Source: Brucella daejeonensis
Lineage (GTDB): Bacteria; Pseudomonadota; Alphaproteobacteria; Rhizobiales; Rhizobiaceae
Length of the DNA: 62,427 nt
Assembly: GCF_014199265.1 (NCBI RefSeq)
Contig: NZ_JACIJG010000018.1
Span: forward strand, 1 to 62,427
Direction: 5' to 3'
Each line of letters starts with the position of its first letter. Within the stretch, counting starts at the first letter, position 1. Positions 25,846-33,958 of the stretch are shown here, piece by piece. The position numbers and the translations under genes were made by a program. Below the pieces are notes generated by a model, which worked only from the letters and a program-made list of their open reading frames with translations, did not search any database and was not told where the DNA came from.

Positions 25846-27078
25846 GTGTTGGACTGGGAAAATGTATTTGCAACGCGCTCGAAACGCATGCGCGCATCGG
25901 AAATCCGTGAACTGCTGAAGCTTCTGGAACGACCGGACATCATTTCGTTCGCCGGCGGAATTCCTGATCCGGCTCTCTTCCCGCATGAAGAATTTCAGGC
26001 GGCCTACAAGGACATCCTTACCGGCCCCGAGGCCAAGTCCGCGCTGCAATATTCCGTTTCGGAAGGCTATAAGCCGCTGCGTAGCTGGCTTGTCGGAGAA
26101 CTTGCCAAAATCGGTATTCCGTGCACCGAAGACAACGTGTTCATCACGTCGGGTTCGCAGCAGGCACTCGATTATCTGGGCAAGTTGTTTATTTCACCCG
26201 GCGACACCGCTCTTGTGACCGCTCCGACCTATCTCGGGGCGCTTCAGGCATTCAATGCTTATGAGCCGAACTACGATATGCTGGCAATCAACGGCAATCG
26301 CACACCGGAGTCCTATGTGCAGGCCGCACAGAAGGCGGGTGGTCAGGTGAAGTTCGCCTATTTGTCAGCGGATTTCAGCAATCCGACCGGTGAAACGGTT
26401 GATCTCGCAGGCCGCGAAAAACTGCTTGCACAAGCCGATGAACTCGATATTCCAGTCATCGAAGACGCTGCTTACCAGTATCTCCGCTATAATGGCGATG
26501 CGATCCCGCCGATCCTGACGCTCGACATTGTTCGCAATGGTGGCGATATCGAAAAGACACGCACGATCTATTGCGGGTCGTTCTCGAAGACGCTGGCTCC
26601 CGGTTTGCGCGTTGGCTATGTCGTTGCTTCCAAGCCGGTCATTCGCAAGCTTGTTTTGATGAAGCAGGCGGCCGATCTTCATTCATCGACGATCAACCAG
26701 ATCGCTATCCAGCGTGTGGCTACAGCCGGTTTCGATGCGCAGGTTGCAAAACTGCATCGCGTTTACAAGCATCGTCGCGACAAAATGCTCGAGGCGCTGG
26801 CGCAATATATGCCCGAGACCACCCATTGGACCAAGCCAGAAGGCGGTATGTTCATCTGGGTCACGTTGCCGGAAGGCATGGATGGCGCCGCTTTGCTTGC
26901 GGCATCGATCGATAGCGAAAAGGTGGCCTTCGTACCGGGACGGGCTTTCTTTGCCGATGGCAGCGGAGCCAACACGCTGCGTCTCAGCTATTCGTGCGCG
27001 AATGACGAGATGATCGATGAAGGCATCAAGCGGCTCGGTCGCCTGATACGCGCTCATACGAAGTCTGCGGCCGCCTGA
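25846..27078 (+). CDS. PLP-dependent class I aminotransferase (LysN/2-aminoadipate-like)
   Basis: This 410-residue fold type I aminotransferase resembles the family of 2-aminoadipate and MocR-type transaminases without the DNA-binding domain. Motifs include ISFAGGIPDPALFP near the N-terminus, ITSGSQQALDYLGKL, SADFSNPTGETVD, DAAYQYLRY, and the PLP lysine in GSFSKTLAPGLRVGY. The start is a GTG 6 bp after GAGGAG; a TTG five codons earlier overlaps that ribosome site. The substrate is unknown. A strong hairpin terminator follows directly. Confidence 0.9.
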   Translation: MLDWENVFATRSKRMRASEIRELLKLLERPDIISFAGGIPDPALFPHEEFQAAYKDILTGPEAKSALQYSVSEGYKPLRSWLVGELAKIGIPCTEDNVFITSGSQQALDYLGKLFISPGDTALVTAPTYLGALQAFNAYEPNYDMLAINGNRTPESYVQAAQKAGGQVKFAYLSADFSNPTGETVDLAGREKLLAQADELDIPVIEDAAYQYLRYNGDAIPPILTLDIVRNGGDIEKTRTIYCGSFSKTLAPGLRVGYVVASKPVIRKLVLMKQAADLHSSTINQIAIQRVATAGFDAQVAKLHRVYKHRRDKMLEALAQYMPETTHWTKPEGGMFIWVTLPEGMDGAALLAASIDSEKVAFVPGRAFFADGSGANTLRLSYSCANDEMIDEGIKRLGRLIRAHTKSAAA

Positions 27079-27092
27079 GATCGACAGAAGGG

Positions 27093-27121
27093 AAAAGCCG
27101 GGCCTCAACCCGGCTTTTTTC
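27093..27121. terminator. Bidirectional intrinsic terminator
   Basis: AAAAGCCGGG and CCCGGCTTTT form a 10-bp stem between the convergent aminotransferase and BA14K-like genes, with T-runs for both strands. Confidence 0.9.
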
Positions 27122-27500
27122 ATTGAAATGGTGAATTGCAGCCGGTTCTGGGACCGGCCAACGGCTGATATGTATCTTCGGAGCTACGGTAACTCCGATA
27201 GCGGTTTGAGCACCACTGGATGTGATTGCTGCTCGGACGCGCACCTGCTGCGGGAGGCCGTAGGGTGCGGAGATATTGCAGCCCATCGCCGTTCTTATAG
27301 TTCAGGACGCCATGTTCCGTGATGTAGGTCCCGCTCGATCCTGCTCGGTCGGCACCGGGCTGACCGCCCATAATCCTGGGACCGTCAGGCTTCAGGGAAG
27401 GCAGATAGGGACTGTTGCCAAGTTCCACGGCCAGACTTGCGCTGGCCGTGCTTGCAACGAATAGCCCGGCCAATATTGCCAGTCTCGAAATCTTGCCCAT
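27120..27500 (-). CDS. BA14K-like exported protein
   Basis: This 126-residue protein has a signal peptide (about residues 1-24, MGKISRLAILAGLF onward). Its C-terminal motif HIQWCSNRYRSYRSSEDTY ends with two further cysteine-region residues (GPRTGCNSP), matching the BA14K family of Brucella, immunoreactive exported proteins of uncertain function. The long middle part is Gly/Pro-rich and low complexity. It is convergent with the aminotransferase and shares its terminator. Confidence 0.7.
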   Translation of the reverse strand: MGKISRLAILAGLFVASTASASLAVELGNSPYLPSLKPDGPRIMGGQPGADRAGSSGTYITEHGVLNYKNGDGLQYLRTLRPPAAGARPSSNHIQWCSNRYRSYRSSEDTYQPLAGPRTGCNSPFQ

Positions 27501-27637
27501 CGCATCAAACTCACTTTGATCTGTTCTACCCGCATATGGGTATGAACCAGGTTTAAATCATCGCTTCAGCAGAAATTTATTGGTTTCGAAAATCATCCTC
27601 TTGCCAATCGTCCGGCAAGCGGAGAGATTGCGGGGAC

Positions 27638-28747
27638 ATGTTTACGATAGCTACATTTAATGTCGAAAATCTGATGCGCCGGTTCGATTTTTCCGGCTAT
27701 CGCAATGAATTGCATCAGGACCGCACCCTGCAATTGTTCGAAATTGGCGATGAGGCGCAATATCGTCTTCTCGAACAGGCGCGTTCGGTGGCCTATGCCG
27801 ACGATATGCGCCAGATGACGGCTCTCGCCGTCGCCGAAACGCGCGCCGATATTCTGTGTTTGCAGGAAGTGGACAATCTGGCTGCTCTGAGCGCTTTCGA
27901 ATATGGCTACCTATTCAAAATGATAGGGCATGGTTATCGGAATAAATACCTGATCGATGGAAATGACAGCCGCGGCATCGATGTAGCCGTCATGATGCGT
28001 GACACCACGCGTGACGGCCAACCCATCGAAGTGGAAGAGGTCACGAGCCATGCTTACGTGACTTATAACGATTTTGGCCTGTACGAGCCTGTGCTTGCCG
28101 AGCTTGGGCTTGAACCCCACGATCGCATTTTCAAGCGTGACTGCCTGAATATCGATCTGCGCATCGCGGGCAAGCCGCTCTCGCTTTTCGTGACGCATCT
28201 GAAATCGATGACAGGCGCGCGCAACGGATTCGATGGCCGAACGGCTTCGTTGCCGGTGCGCCTGGCAGAGGCCCGGGCCATACGTAAAATTATCGAGGAC
28301 AAGTTCGGCCCGGCCAAAGCTGCTGACCGCCGCTGGTTGATTTGCGGCGATTTCAACGATTATCGCGAGAGGATCGTCATTGAAGGAGATGGCTGGGACG
28401 GCTACCGGTTTACGCCGACGGTCGAAGAGGAAAGTGCGCTCGACGTGCTTTTGAAGGACGGTTTTGCCGTCAATCTGGTCGAACGCCGTCCTGTCATGGA
28501 TCGCTGGACTCTTTACCATACGCGCGGTCCGCAGGAGCGCCATCTCTGTCAACTCGATTACATTCTGGCCTCGCCGTCATTTGCGGCAAAAAATGAAAAG
28601 GCTGTGCCGAATATCATCCGACGCGGTCAACCCTGGCGCACGATCTTTCCGCCTGATCAAGAGGTTGACCGTTATCCGCGCACAGGGTGGGACCGCCCGA
28701 AAGCGAGTGATCACTGCCCGGTTTCCGTGACGTTGAACATGGTTTGA
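27638..28747 (+). CDS. Endonuclease/exonuclease/phosphatase family protein
   Basis: This 369-residue metal-dependent phosphoesterase has ATFNVENLMRR at the N-terminus, CLQEVDNLAAL with the metal-binding Glu, LFVTHLKSM, the catalytic ICGDFND, and the C-terminal ASDHCPV. No signal peptide is visible. Substrates could be nucleic acids, phosphoinositide-like lipids or other phosphodiesters. The Nudix gene starts 3 bp after its stop, so the two are co-transcribed. Confidence 0.88.
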   Translation: MFTIATFNVENLMRRFDFSGYRNELHQDRTLQLFEIGDEAQYRLLEQARSVAYADDMRQMTALAVAETRADILCLQEVDNLAALSAFEYGYLFKMIGHGYRNKYLIDGNDSRGIDVAVMMRDTTRDGQPIEVEEVTSHAYVTYNDFGLYEPVLAELGLEPHDRIFKRDCLNIDLRIAGKPLSLFVTHLKSMTGARNGFDGRTASLPVRLAEARAIRKIIEDKFGPAKAADRRWLICGDFNDYRERIVIEGDGWDGYRFTPTVEEESALDVLLKDGFAVNLVERRPVMDRWTLYHTRGPQERHLCQLDYILASPSFAAKNEKAVPNIIRRGQPWRTIFPPDQEVDRYPRTGWDRPKASDHCPVSVTLNMV

Positions 28748-28750
28748 GCA

Positions 28751-29476
28751 ATGGGCCGCACCCCGATGGAACATATTCCTGAAAATGCTGTCCGGATTAT
28801 CGATCGTGCTGATGTGCATGTCGTTTCCGGTCCGTTGTCCTATGCGGAAGAAAACCAGGCGGAGATTGTTGCGAACTGGACGCGTGAACGAGCGGTAAAT
28901 CCGACCCTGTTTGACGGCGAAGTCTACTTGGCGCCGGAAGCCCGGCTGGCGGGCGGTCGGCTGGAGGCCGGGTTCAGGCGAACCAGTTTTGCAACGCTGA
29001 TGCATTGGCGGCGCCATGAAGTGAAGGCTCGTCCGTGGCATATCTTCGGTGTGGGCGTGATCGTATCCAGCGACGGCTACCTGATCGCCGGGCGCATGGG
29101 GGACCGGACTGCAGCTGCGGGGCGGATCTATTTTCCCGCCGGTTCCGTAGACGACAAGGACATTGCGGATAAGCGCGTCGATTATGAGGCCAATTGCAGG
29201 CGTGAAGTATTGGAGGAAACGGGCCTCGACCTTCGCGAAGCCCGGGCGGAGCAGCAGATCAATCTCGTGACCGGTAATCGCAGCATCGCGCTTTTCCGGC
29301 GTCACTATTTCGCAATGCCGTCATCGGAACTGGTATCGCGAATCGAGCTTTATCTTTCTTCGCAGGCTGAACCCGAGTTGTCGGAGATTATTCTGGTGAA
29401 GGCTGCGGGAGCCATGGGTGACGATACACCGTCCTACGTTCGCGCCTTTGCCGATTGGCATTTCAATAATCTCTAG
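28751..29476 (+). CDS. Nudix-domain protein with an expanded Nudix box
   Basis: This 241-residue protein has a Nudix fold in its second half. The box reads FPAGSVDDKD, then REVLEETGLD, but about six residues more than the consensus GX5EX7RE separate the glycine from RE, and the first glutamate is not in the usual place. It may hydrolyse a nucleoside diphosphate derivative or have another role. It starts just after the preceding phosphatase gene; an ATG five codons later is an alternative start. The stop codon TAG is made of two host bases and the first base of an inserted transposon; the pre-insertion stop would have been TAA at the same codon. Confidence 0.8.
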   Translation: MGRTPMEHIPENAVRIIDRADVHVVSGPLSYAEENQAEIVANWTRERAVNPTLFDGEVYLAPEARLAGGRLEAGFRRTSFATLMHWRRHEVKARPWHIFGVGVIVSSDGYLIAGRMGDRTAAAGRIYFPAGSVDDKDIADKRVDYEANCRREVLEETGLDLREARAEQQINLVTGNRSIALFRRHYFAMPSSELVSRIELYLSSQAEPELSEIILVKAAGAMGDDTPSYVRAFADWHFNNL

Positions 29477-29742
29477 GGTCTAAACTCAATTAGGATTTGG
29501 AGCGTGGTATGGTCGAAAATGGCACAGTTTCAGGAGCGAAACCGAAGGTGGGGTGGTTCCCCATCGAGGTTTTGCGACGCCAAAATGGGTCATTTTCGTC
29601 ATATCCCTCCGGGACGTGGCGGATTTTGCCCCTGAATGCGTGGAAAATCCTCGTGGTGGGGGGGCACCACGTCGGCCTTTCCTCCTGTTCAGGTACAAAA
29701 TCCGGCTCACGCCACGCCCGAAACCTGATTGAATTTAGACCC
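29476..29742. mobile_element. 267-bp non-autonomous transposon (MITE) with 32-bp inverted ends
   Basis: The left end GGGTCTAAACTCAATTAGG and the complement of the right end GGGTCTAAATTCAATCAGG begin imperfect terminal repeats of about 32 bp. The element is flanked by TA on both sides (29474-29475 and 29743-29744), the target duplication typical of IS630/Tc1-mariner and some IS5-group elements. No transposase fits inside. Open frames inside it look non-coding. The full-length partner element is not in this window. Confidence 0.8.
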
Positions 29743-29870
29743 TAAACCTTAACCAGACTGACAGATGACAGCGCCGCGAAATTGTCTATGCTCGCAAACC
29801 ATGTGAGCATGGTGCATCAAAGGGACCGCTTCGGTTTCGGTTTGCAGGTTTGTCGAGGGGAGAATGAGGG

Positions 29871-30797
29871 ATGAGTGACGCCGCTGTTTCCGGCCGCTTC
29901 TATGAGGTTTTCGACGTTTTCGCCGACAAGGCCCTGGCAGGAAACCCATTGGCTGTCATCCATGATTGCGAAGGGCTGACCGATGCGCGAATGCAGGCGA
30001 TTGCCCGCGAGTTCAATCTGTCGGAAACGGTTTTCATTCTTCCGCCGACCAATCCCGCCCATGAGGCTGCGATACGCATCTTCACGCCCGATTACGAACT
30101 TCCCTTCGCCGGGCATCCGACAGTTGGTGCGGCTGTGTCGCTTGCCCGCCGCCGAAAGACCGGTGACGAGACCGACAGGCTTGTGGCTCTGGAAGAAAAA
30201 GTAGGGATCGTTCGCTGCGGCGTCATCCTTGGAGGGAATGGTGCTTTTGCCGAATTCGATCTGCCGCGACTGCCGGAGAATCTCGACGTCAAGATCGAGA
30301 AGGAAGAGGCCGCCGCTGCGATAGGCCTCGGCACGCACGAGATCGGATTTGAGAATCATGTTCCGTCAGTATGGAGCGCGGGCACACCTTATCTGCTCGT
30401 GCCGGTGCATAATCTCATCGCTGCGGCAAAGGTTTCCATCGACCCGGTTTACGTGAACGAGAGCCTGCCGCATGTCGGAGGCAGGCCGCTTCCAATCTAT
30501 GTCTATTGTCGTGAAACGATTCTGTTCGACAGTAATTTCCATGCGCGCATGTTTGTCACCGGTGCGAATGTCTATGAAGACCCGGCGACCGGGTCGGCTG
30601 CGGCAGCCTTTGCCGGCCTGATCCACAAGAACGACAAGCCTGTCGACGGCAGTTCTCAGTGGTGGATCGAGCAGGGTATGGAGATGGGGCGCCCCTCGCG
30701 CATTCGTTTGGAACTCGATGTTTCCAAGCAGCAATTAACCAGCGCGCGGATAGGCGGGACTGCCGTCAAGATTGCTGAAGGCCGCCTGTTCATCTGA
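29871..30797 (+). CDS. PhzF-family isomerase
   Basis: This 308-residue protein belongs to the PhzF/diaminopimelate-epimerase-like superfamily. The proposed catalytic Glu52 lies in FNLSETVF. Family motifs are YEVFDVFADKALAGNPLAV at the N-terminus, ELPFAGHPTVGAA, and the C-terminal half repeat DPATGSAAAAFAGLI. Outside phenazine producers the substrate is unknown. The start follows GAGGGATG-like purines. It is separate from its neighbours. Confidence 0.92.
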   Translation: MSDAAVSGRFYEVFDVFADKALAGNPLAVIHDCEGLTDARMQAIAREFNLSETVFILPPTNPAHEAAIRIFTPDYELPFAGHPTVGAAVSLARRRKTGDETDRLVALEEKVGIVRCGVILGGNGAFAEFDLPRLPENLDVKIEKEEAAAAIGLGTHEIGFENHVPSVWSAGTPYLLVPVHNLIAAAKVSIDPVYVNESLPHVGGRPLPIYVYCRETILFDSNFHARMFVTGANVYEDPATGSAAAAFAGLIHKNDKPVDGSSQWWIEQGMEMGRPSRIRLELDVSKQQLTSARIGGTAVKIAEGRLFI

Positions 30798-30890
30798 TGA
30801 GGTTGCGTTGCCGCGAGTTTGATTGCGGTCAAAGCGCCTCTGTCGCCCTATGTTAGTTTATCGAAGATTAAACTCAGGCGGAGACGTCCC

Positions 30891-31325
30891 ATGATAATCA
30901 GGGAAATGTCGCAATACGATATCAGGAACATGATACAGCATACCCCCTTGGGTCGGCTGGGATATGTTCTGGACAACCGTCCGTTTATCGTGCCTCTCAG
31001 TTTCCGGTTTAGCGGAGGATCGCTTTATTCATTCACAACTGATGGCCAGAAAACCGAGGCTCTGCGCTGGAACGATGCAGTCTGCATTCTTTTCGACCAT
31101 ATCGAGTCCCCGACGAAATGGAGCACCGTCGTGGTGCAGGGCCATTATCGCGAAATTGCCCTTGAGGACGAGAAGAATGCAATTGTCGAACTGATGGCTT
31201 CCGAACCTAATTGGTGGGAGCCGGGCTATATGAAGACCGTCGACAAGGAAGGACACGAGCGCAAGCTTGAGCCGGTGTTCTTTCGTATCGATATCGAAAG
31301 TGCGACAGGCCGTGAGACTGGCTGA
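30891..31325 (+). CDS. Pyridoxamine 5'-phosphate oxidase-like flavin-binding protein (NimA type)
   Basis: This 144-residue split-barrel protein begins [15 protein letters not shown] and has [18 protein letters not shown] and the [17 protein letters not shown] segment, as in NimA/PPOx-like proteins that bind FMN, F420 or heme. The start is the ATG just after AGGCGGAGACG; a longer in-frame start 24 codons earlier has no ribosome site. No substrate is predicted. A terminator follows. Confidence 0.85.
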   Translation: MIIREMSQYDIRNMIQHTPLGRLGYVLDNRPFIVPLSFRFSGGSLYSFTTDGQKTEALRWNDAVCILFDHIESPTKWSTVVVQGHYREIALEDEKNAIVELMASEPNWWEPGYMKTVDKEGHERKLEPVFFRIDIESATGRETG

Positions 31326-31332
31326 CAAGTGA

Positions 31333-31360
31333 GCCCGGCATACACCGGGCCTTTCGTTTT
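31333..31360 (+). terminator. Intrinsic terminator of the PPOx-like gene
   Basis: GCCCGG, loop CATACA, CCGGGC, followed by CTTTCGTTTT. It lies between this gene and the convergent universal stress gene. Confidence 0.7.
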
Positions 31361-31364
31361 CATC

Positions 31365-31808
31365 CTATTTGACGACGAGAATCGGCGTGGTGCTGCGTGT
31401 CAGGACCTCAAAGGTCTGGCTGCCAAGCAGCATTCCTTTCAGTCCGCGACGGCCATGGGAAGCCATGACGATCAGGTCGTTGCGCAGTTCCGTCGATGTC
31501 TCGATGATCGAGGTTGCCGGATGAGGGGCAACTACGTGGAGCGTATGGACTTCGATGGCTTGTTCCGAGGCCAGTTCGCGCGCACGGGCAAGCGTCTTGT
31601 CGGCGTATTCGTTCCATTCCTGTTCAAAACGTTCGATGAAGGCCGGGCTATCCGTCCAGCCGCCCGGAAGCCCTGAAACGGAGTAGGGAGCCGTAATGGT
31701 CAAAACCGTTACTTTGGCACCGACCGCGTGAGCCAGCTTGAAAGCATGGATGAGGCCGCGCTCTGCGAATTCGGATCCGTCGGTCGTTACCAGAATGTTC
31801 TTGTACAT
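31365..31808 (-). CDS. Universal stress protein (UspA family)
   Basis: This 147-residue single-domain Usp starts MYKNILVTTDGSEFAERG. The C-terminus has MASHGRRGLKGMLLGSQ, matching the ATP-binding G-2x-G-9x-G pattern closely, and ends TTPILVVK. It is a typical stress-induced soluble protein. A longer in-frame start 30 codons upstream is unlikely. The 31809-32002 gap holds no gene that I can support. Confidence 0.93.
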   Translation of the reverse strand: MYKNILVTTDGSEFAERGLIHAFKLAHAVGAKVTVLTITAPYSVSGLPGGWTDSPAFIERFEQEWNEYADKTLARARELASEQAIEVHTLHVVAPHPATSIIETSTELRNDLIVMASHGRRGLKGMLLGSQTFEVLTRSTTPILVVK

Positions 31809-32002
31809 GCTGTCCTCGCTTTCATGGCCAGTCCGCCTGCCGTCGCTGTGGAATATCGTACCGAACGAATCTCCTGCCCGGAAACATATCAGCAACATAT
31901 TGCAGCCGGTGCGGTTGCTGAACTTACGGCCTGTACTGTACTGCGTAAAGGGGATGTGCCTGATGCCTTACGCTGTAGCCATACTCACGAATGGAATGAT
32001 TC

Positions 32003-33214
32003 ATGCCCCTTGATTGCGATGCCTTTCATGCAAGCTGGATAGCGACCGTTCTCAATCTTGATTGGCCTTCGCGCAGTTCGGCCCGCATCGAGGACGACGA
32101 CGAACGGGTAAACCGCCAGAAGCGGGAACTGACCAGGCTTTTTGACGAGGCATCCGAACACGGTATCAATGCTGTCATCTTTCAGGTGTCTCCGGCAGCC
32201 GATGCATTTTATCAGTCGTCCTATCTTCCCTGGTCGTCCTATCTCACGGGAACTCTGGGCAAGAATCCAGGTTTCGATCCGCTGAAATTTGCCATTCGGG
32301 AAGCGCATAAGCGCGGCATCGAACTCCACGCATGGCTTAATCCCTATCGTGTTTCGATGGATACGAAGCCGTCAACGAGAAAGGAACTGAAGAACTCGTC
32401 CAAGGACTCGCCGCCCAGCGTGTACAAGACCCATCCGGGTTGGATCAGCGTATCTGCCGATCGCTACGTCCTCGACCCCGGCATTCCGGCCGTGCGGCAA
32501 TGGATTACGAATGTAACGGCGGAGGTCGTGCAGAAATACGACGTTGATGGCATCCAGTTCGATGATTATTTTTACTACGAAACGGCATCGTCGAAACTTG
32601 ATGACGACTCGTCTTATGCGCGGTTCGGTACGCGGTTCTCCAGCAAATATGAATGGCGGCGCTACAACACCCATACGCTGGTAAGGGAAATCTCGGACAA
32701 GATTAAATCCATCAAACCGGGAGTTCGGTTCGGGATCAGTCCCGGTGGCGTCTGGCGTAACGACGCCGACGATGCGCTGGGGTCGGCGACACGCGCGGGC
32801 AAGACCAACTATGATGGCGATTTCGCCGATACGCGGCGCTGGGTGAAAGAAGGACTGATCGATTACATCGCGCCGCAGATTTACTGGTCGTTCGGCCGCA
32901 AAGATGCCTCCTATGGAATCATCGCCAAATGGTGGGCGGACACGGTTCGTGGGACCGGGACCGATCTTTATATCGGTGTGGCACTTTATAGGGCGGGCTC
33001 GGGAACCGCGCTCGAGCCCGGCTGGCAGGCTGGCGGCGGGGTGACCGAAATGAAGCGCCAGCTGAAGCTCAACGAATCCCTGCCGGAAGTGAAGGGCAGC
33101 ATCCTTTTTCGGCAAGGGTTTCTTTCCGATCCGAAGATGAAGACCGTTTCCGACTATTTGAAGCAGACATGGGGCAAATGCGCCGCTTTCAAAAAGATGC
33201 GCCGATTAAAGTAA
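32003..33214 (+). CDS. GHL10/DUF187-type glycoside hydrolase (YngK-like)
   Basis: This 403-residue protein resembles family-10-like glycosyl hydrolases (DUF187). It has SWIATVLNLDWPS at the N-terminus, NAVIFQVSPAADAFYQSSYLPWSSYLTG (a family hallmark, quoted here only as ADAFYQSSYLPWSSYLTG), IELHAWLNPYRV, the DGIQFDDYFYYE acidic motif that likely carries a catalytic residue, and YIAPQIYWSFG. Family members usually have a signal peptide and act on cell-envelope glycans. Here an in-frame stop lies one codon before the ATG (TGA at 31997-31999), so no signal peptide can be encoded. It is either cytoplasmic or has lost its 5' end. No strong ribosome site precedes it. Confidence 0.8.
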   Translation: MPLDCDAFHASWIATVLNLDWPSRSSARIEDDDERVNRQKRELTRLFDEASEHGINAVIFQVSPAADAFYQSSYLPWSSYLTGTLGKNPGFDPLKFAIREAHKRGIELHAWLNPYRVSMDTKPSTRKELKNSSKDSPPSVYKTHPGWISVSADRYVLDPGIPAVRQWITNVTAEVVQKYDVDGIQFDDYFYYETASSKLDDDSSYARFGTRFSSKYEWRRYNTHTLVREISDKIKSIKPGVRFGISPGGVWRNDADDALGSATRAGKTNYDGDFADTRRWVKEGLIDYIAPQIYWSFGRKDASYGIIAKWWADTVRGTGTDLYIGVALYRAGSGTALEPGWQAGGGVTEMKRQLKLNESLPEVKGSILFRQGFLSDPKMKTVSDYLKQTWGKCAAFKKMRRLK

Positions 33215-33316
33215 TTGTTATGCGGAATCGCCGTCCGTTTGATTGAAATCAAAGAGGCCCTTCCGGGCAGGTGCTAACTGAGCGCCGTTGCCGGTTTCCA
33301 CCAGAGCTGGCGGCCC

Positions 33317-33349
33317 GGGGTGCCTAGGCCCTACTCGAATGGCACCCCG
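33317..33349. repeat. Hairpin in the gap upstream of the B12 operon
   Basis: GGGGTGCC and GGCACCCC form an 8-bp stem around a 17-nt loop. It may be a terminator of the preceding gene or part of a decayed gene. The stretch 33215-33590 holds nothing else that I can assign. Confidence 0.35.
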
Positions 33350-33594
33350 GCAATTATCAATCTGTCGAGCGCTTGTGCGCGATCTTCCGTGACGCCGTCT
33401 GTCGGCAGCCAGCGGGTGCTGTCGGCGTTGCTCCCCTCTATTTCATCAAACCAGCACCCGCGCTTTCTTAAAAGTGAAAGCGAAATGAAGTCAGCGGGAT
33501 GGGGGCGTTTTCTCAAAATGTGATTCAGTTCCCGCCTCTCGTGAGACCTTTGTGTAGTTGCGAATCCCCAACCATGTTGCTATCGCAATCTACA

Positions 33595-33805
33595 GGAAAC
33601 GGTTCCGCCATCGCGGCGGATGAAAAGGGAACACGGTAAAGCCATTGGCCGAAGCCGCGACTGCCCCCGCAACTGTAACCGGAGAGCTATCCTCCACGAC
33701 CGGCAAACGGTCAACGCCACTGAGAGCAGCAAACTGCAATCGGGAAGGCGGAGGCGAAGCGAAGACCCGGAAGTCAGGAGACCTGCCGTATCCGGTCACC
33801 CATGC
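33595..33805 (+). promoter_or_regulatory. Cobalamin riboswitch
   Basis: The conserved AdoCbl-riboswitch elements are present in order: GATGAAAAGGGAACACGGT, then GCCCCCGCAACTGTAA, GGGAAGGCG, GAAGACCCGGAAGTCAGG and the B12 box AGTCAGGAGACCTGCC. The ends are approximate. It precedes the TonB-dependent receptor gene by about 150 nt and should shut the operon off when B12 is abundant. Confidence 0.95.
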
Positions 33806-33900
33806 TTGAATACGGGGTGTGTTCAGGCGCGGTCCTCCGTGGCGGTGACATTGTTGAAATGTTGCCGTCAGGAAAGAAGCAGCATCGCGCTGCAATTCTC

Positions 33901-33950
33901 CAACCTGCGGTGAAAGAAAAGCCGACGGCGGAAATCCGTCCGGCAGGTTG
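33901..33950 (+). promoter_or_regulatory. Hairpin sequestering the btuB ribosome site
   Basis: CAACCTGC (33901-33908) pairs with GCAGGTTG (33943-33950), which covers the Shine-Dalgarno region just upstream of the receptor ATG. GGCAGGT (33942-33948) can alternatively pair with ACCTGCC in the B12 box (33781-33787). This suggests control of translation start by the riboswitch. Confidence 0.55.
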
Positions 33951-33958
33951 AGGTCCAT

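Noticed and set aside
29497..29745. 82-codon plus frame and a 74-codon minus frame inside the 267-bp transposon
   Set aside because: Both arise in the inverted-repeat element, lack ribosome sites and resemble no transposase.
31728..32042. 104-codon plus frame covering the start of the glycosidase gene
   Set aside because: Considered as a source of a lost signal peptide, but it is antisense to the universal stress gene and its sequence does not look like a signal peptide.
33331..33516. 61-codon minus frame before the cobalamin riboswitch
   Set aside because: Not listed as a gene because it has only a TTG start and no ribosome site; kept as an open question in the findings.
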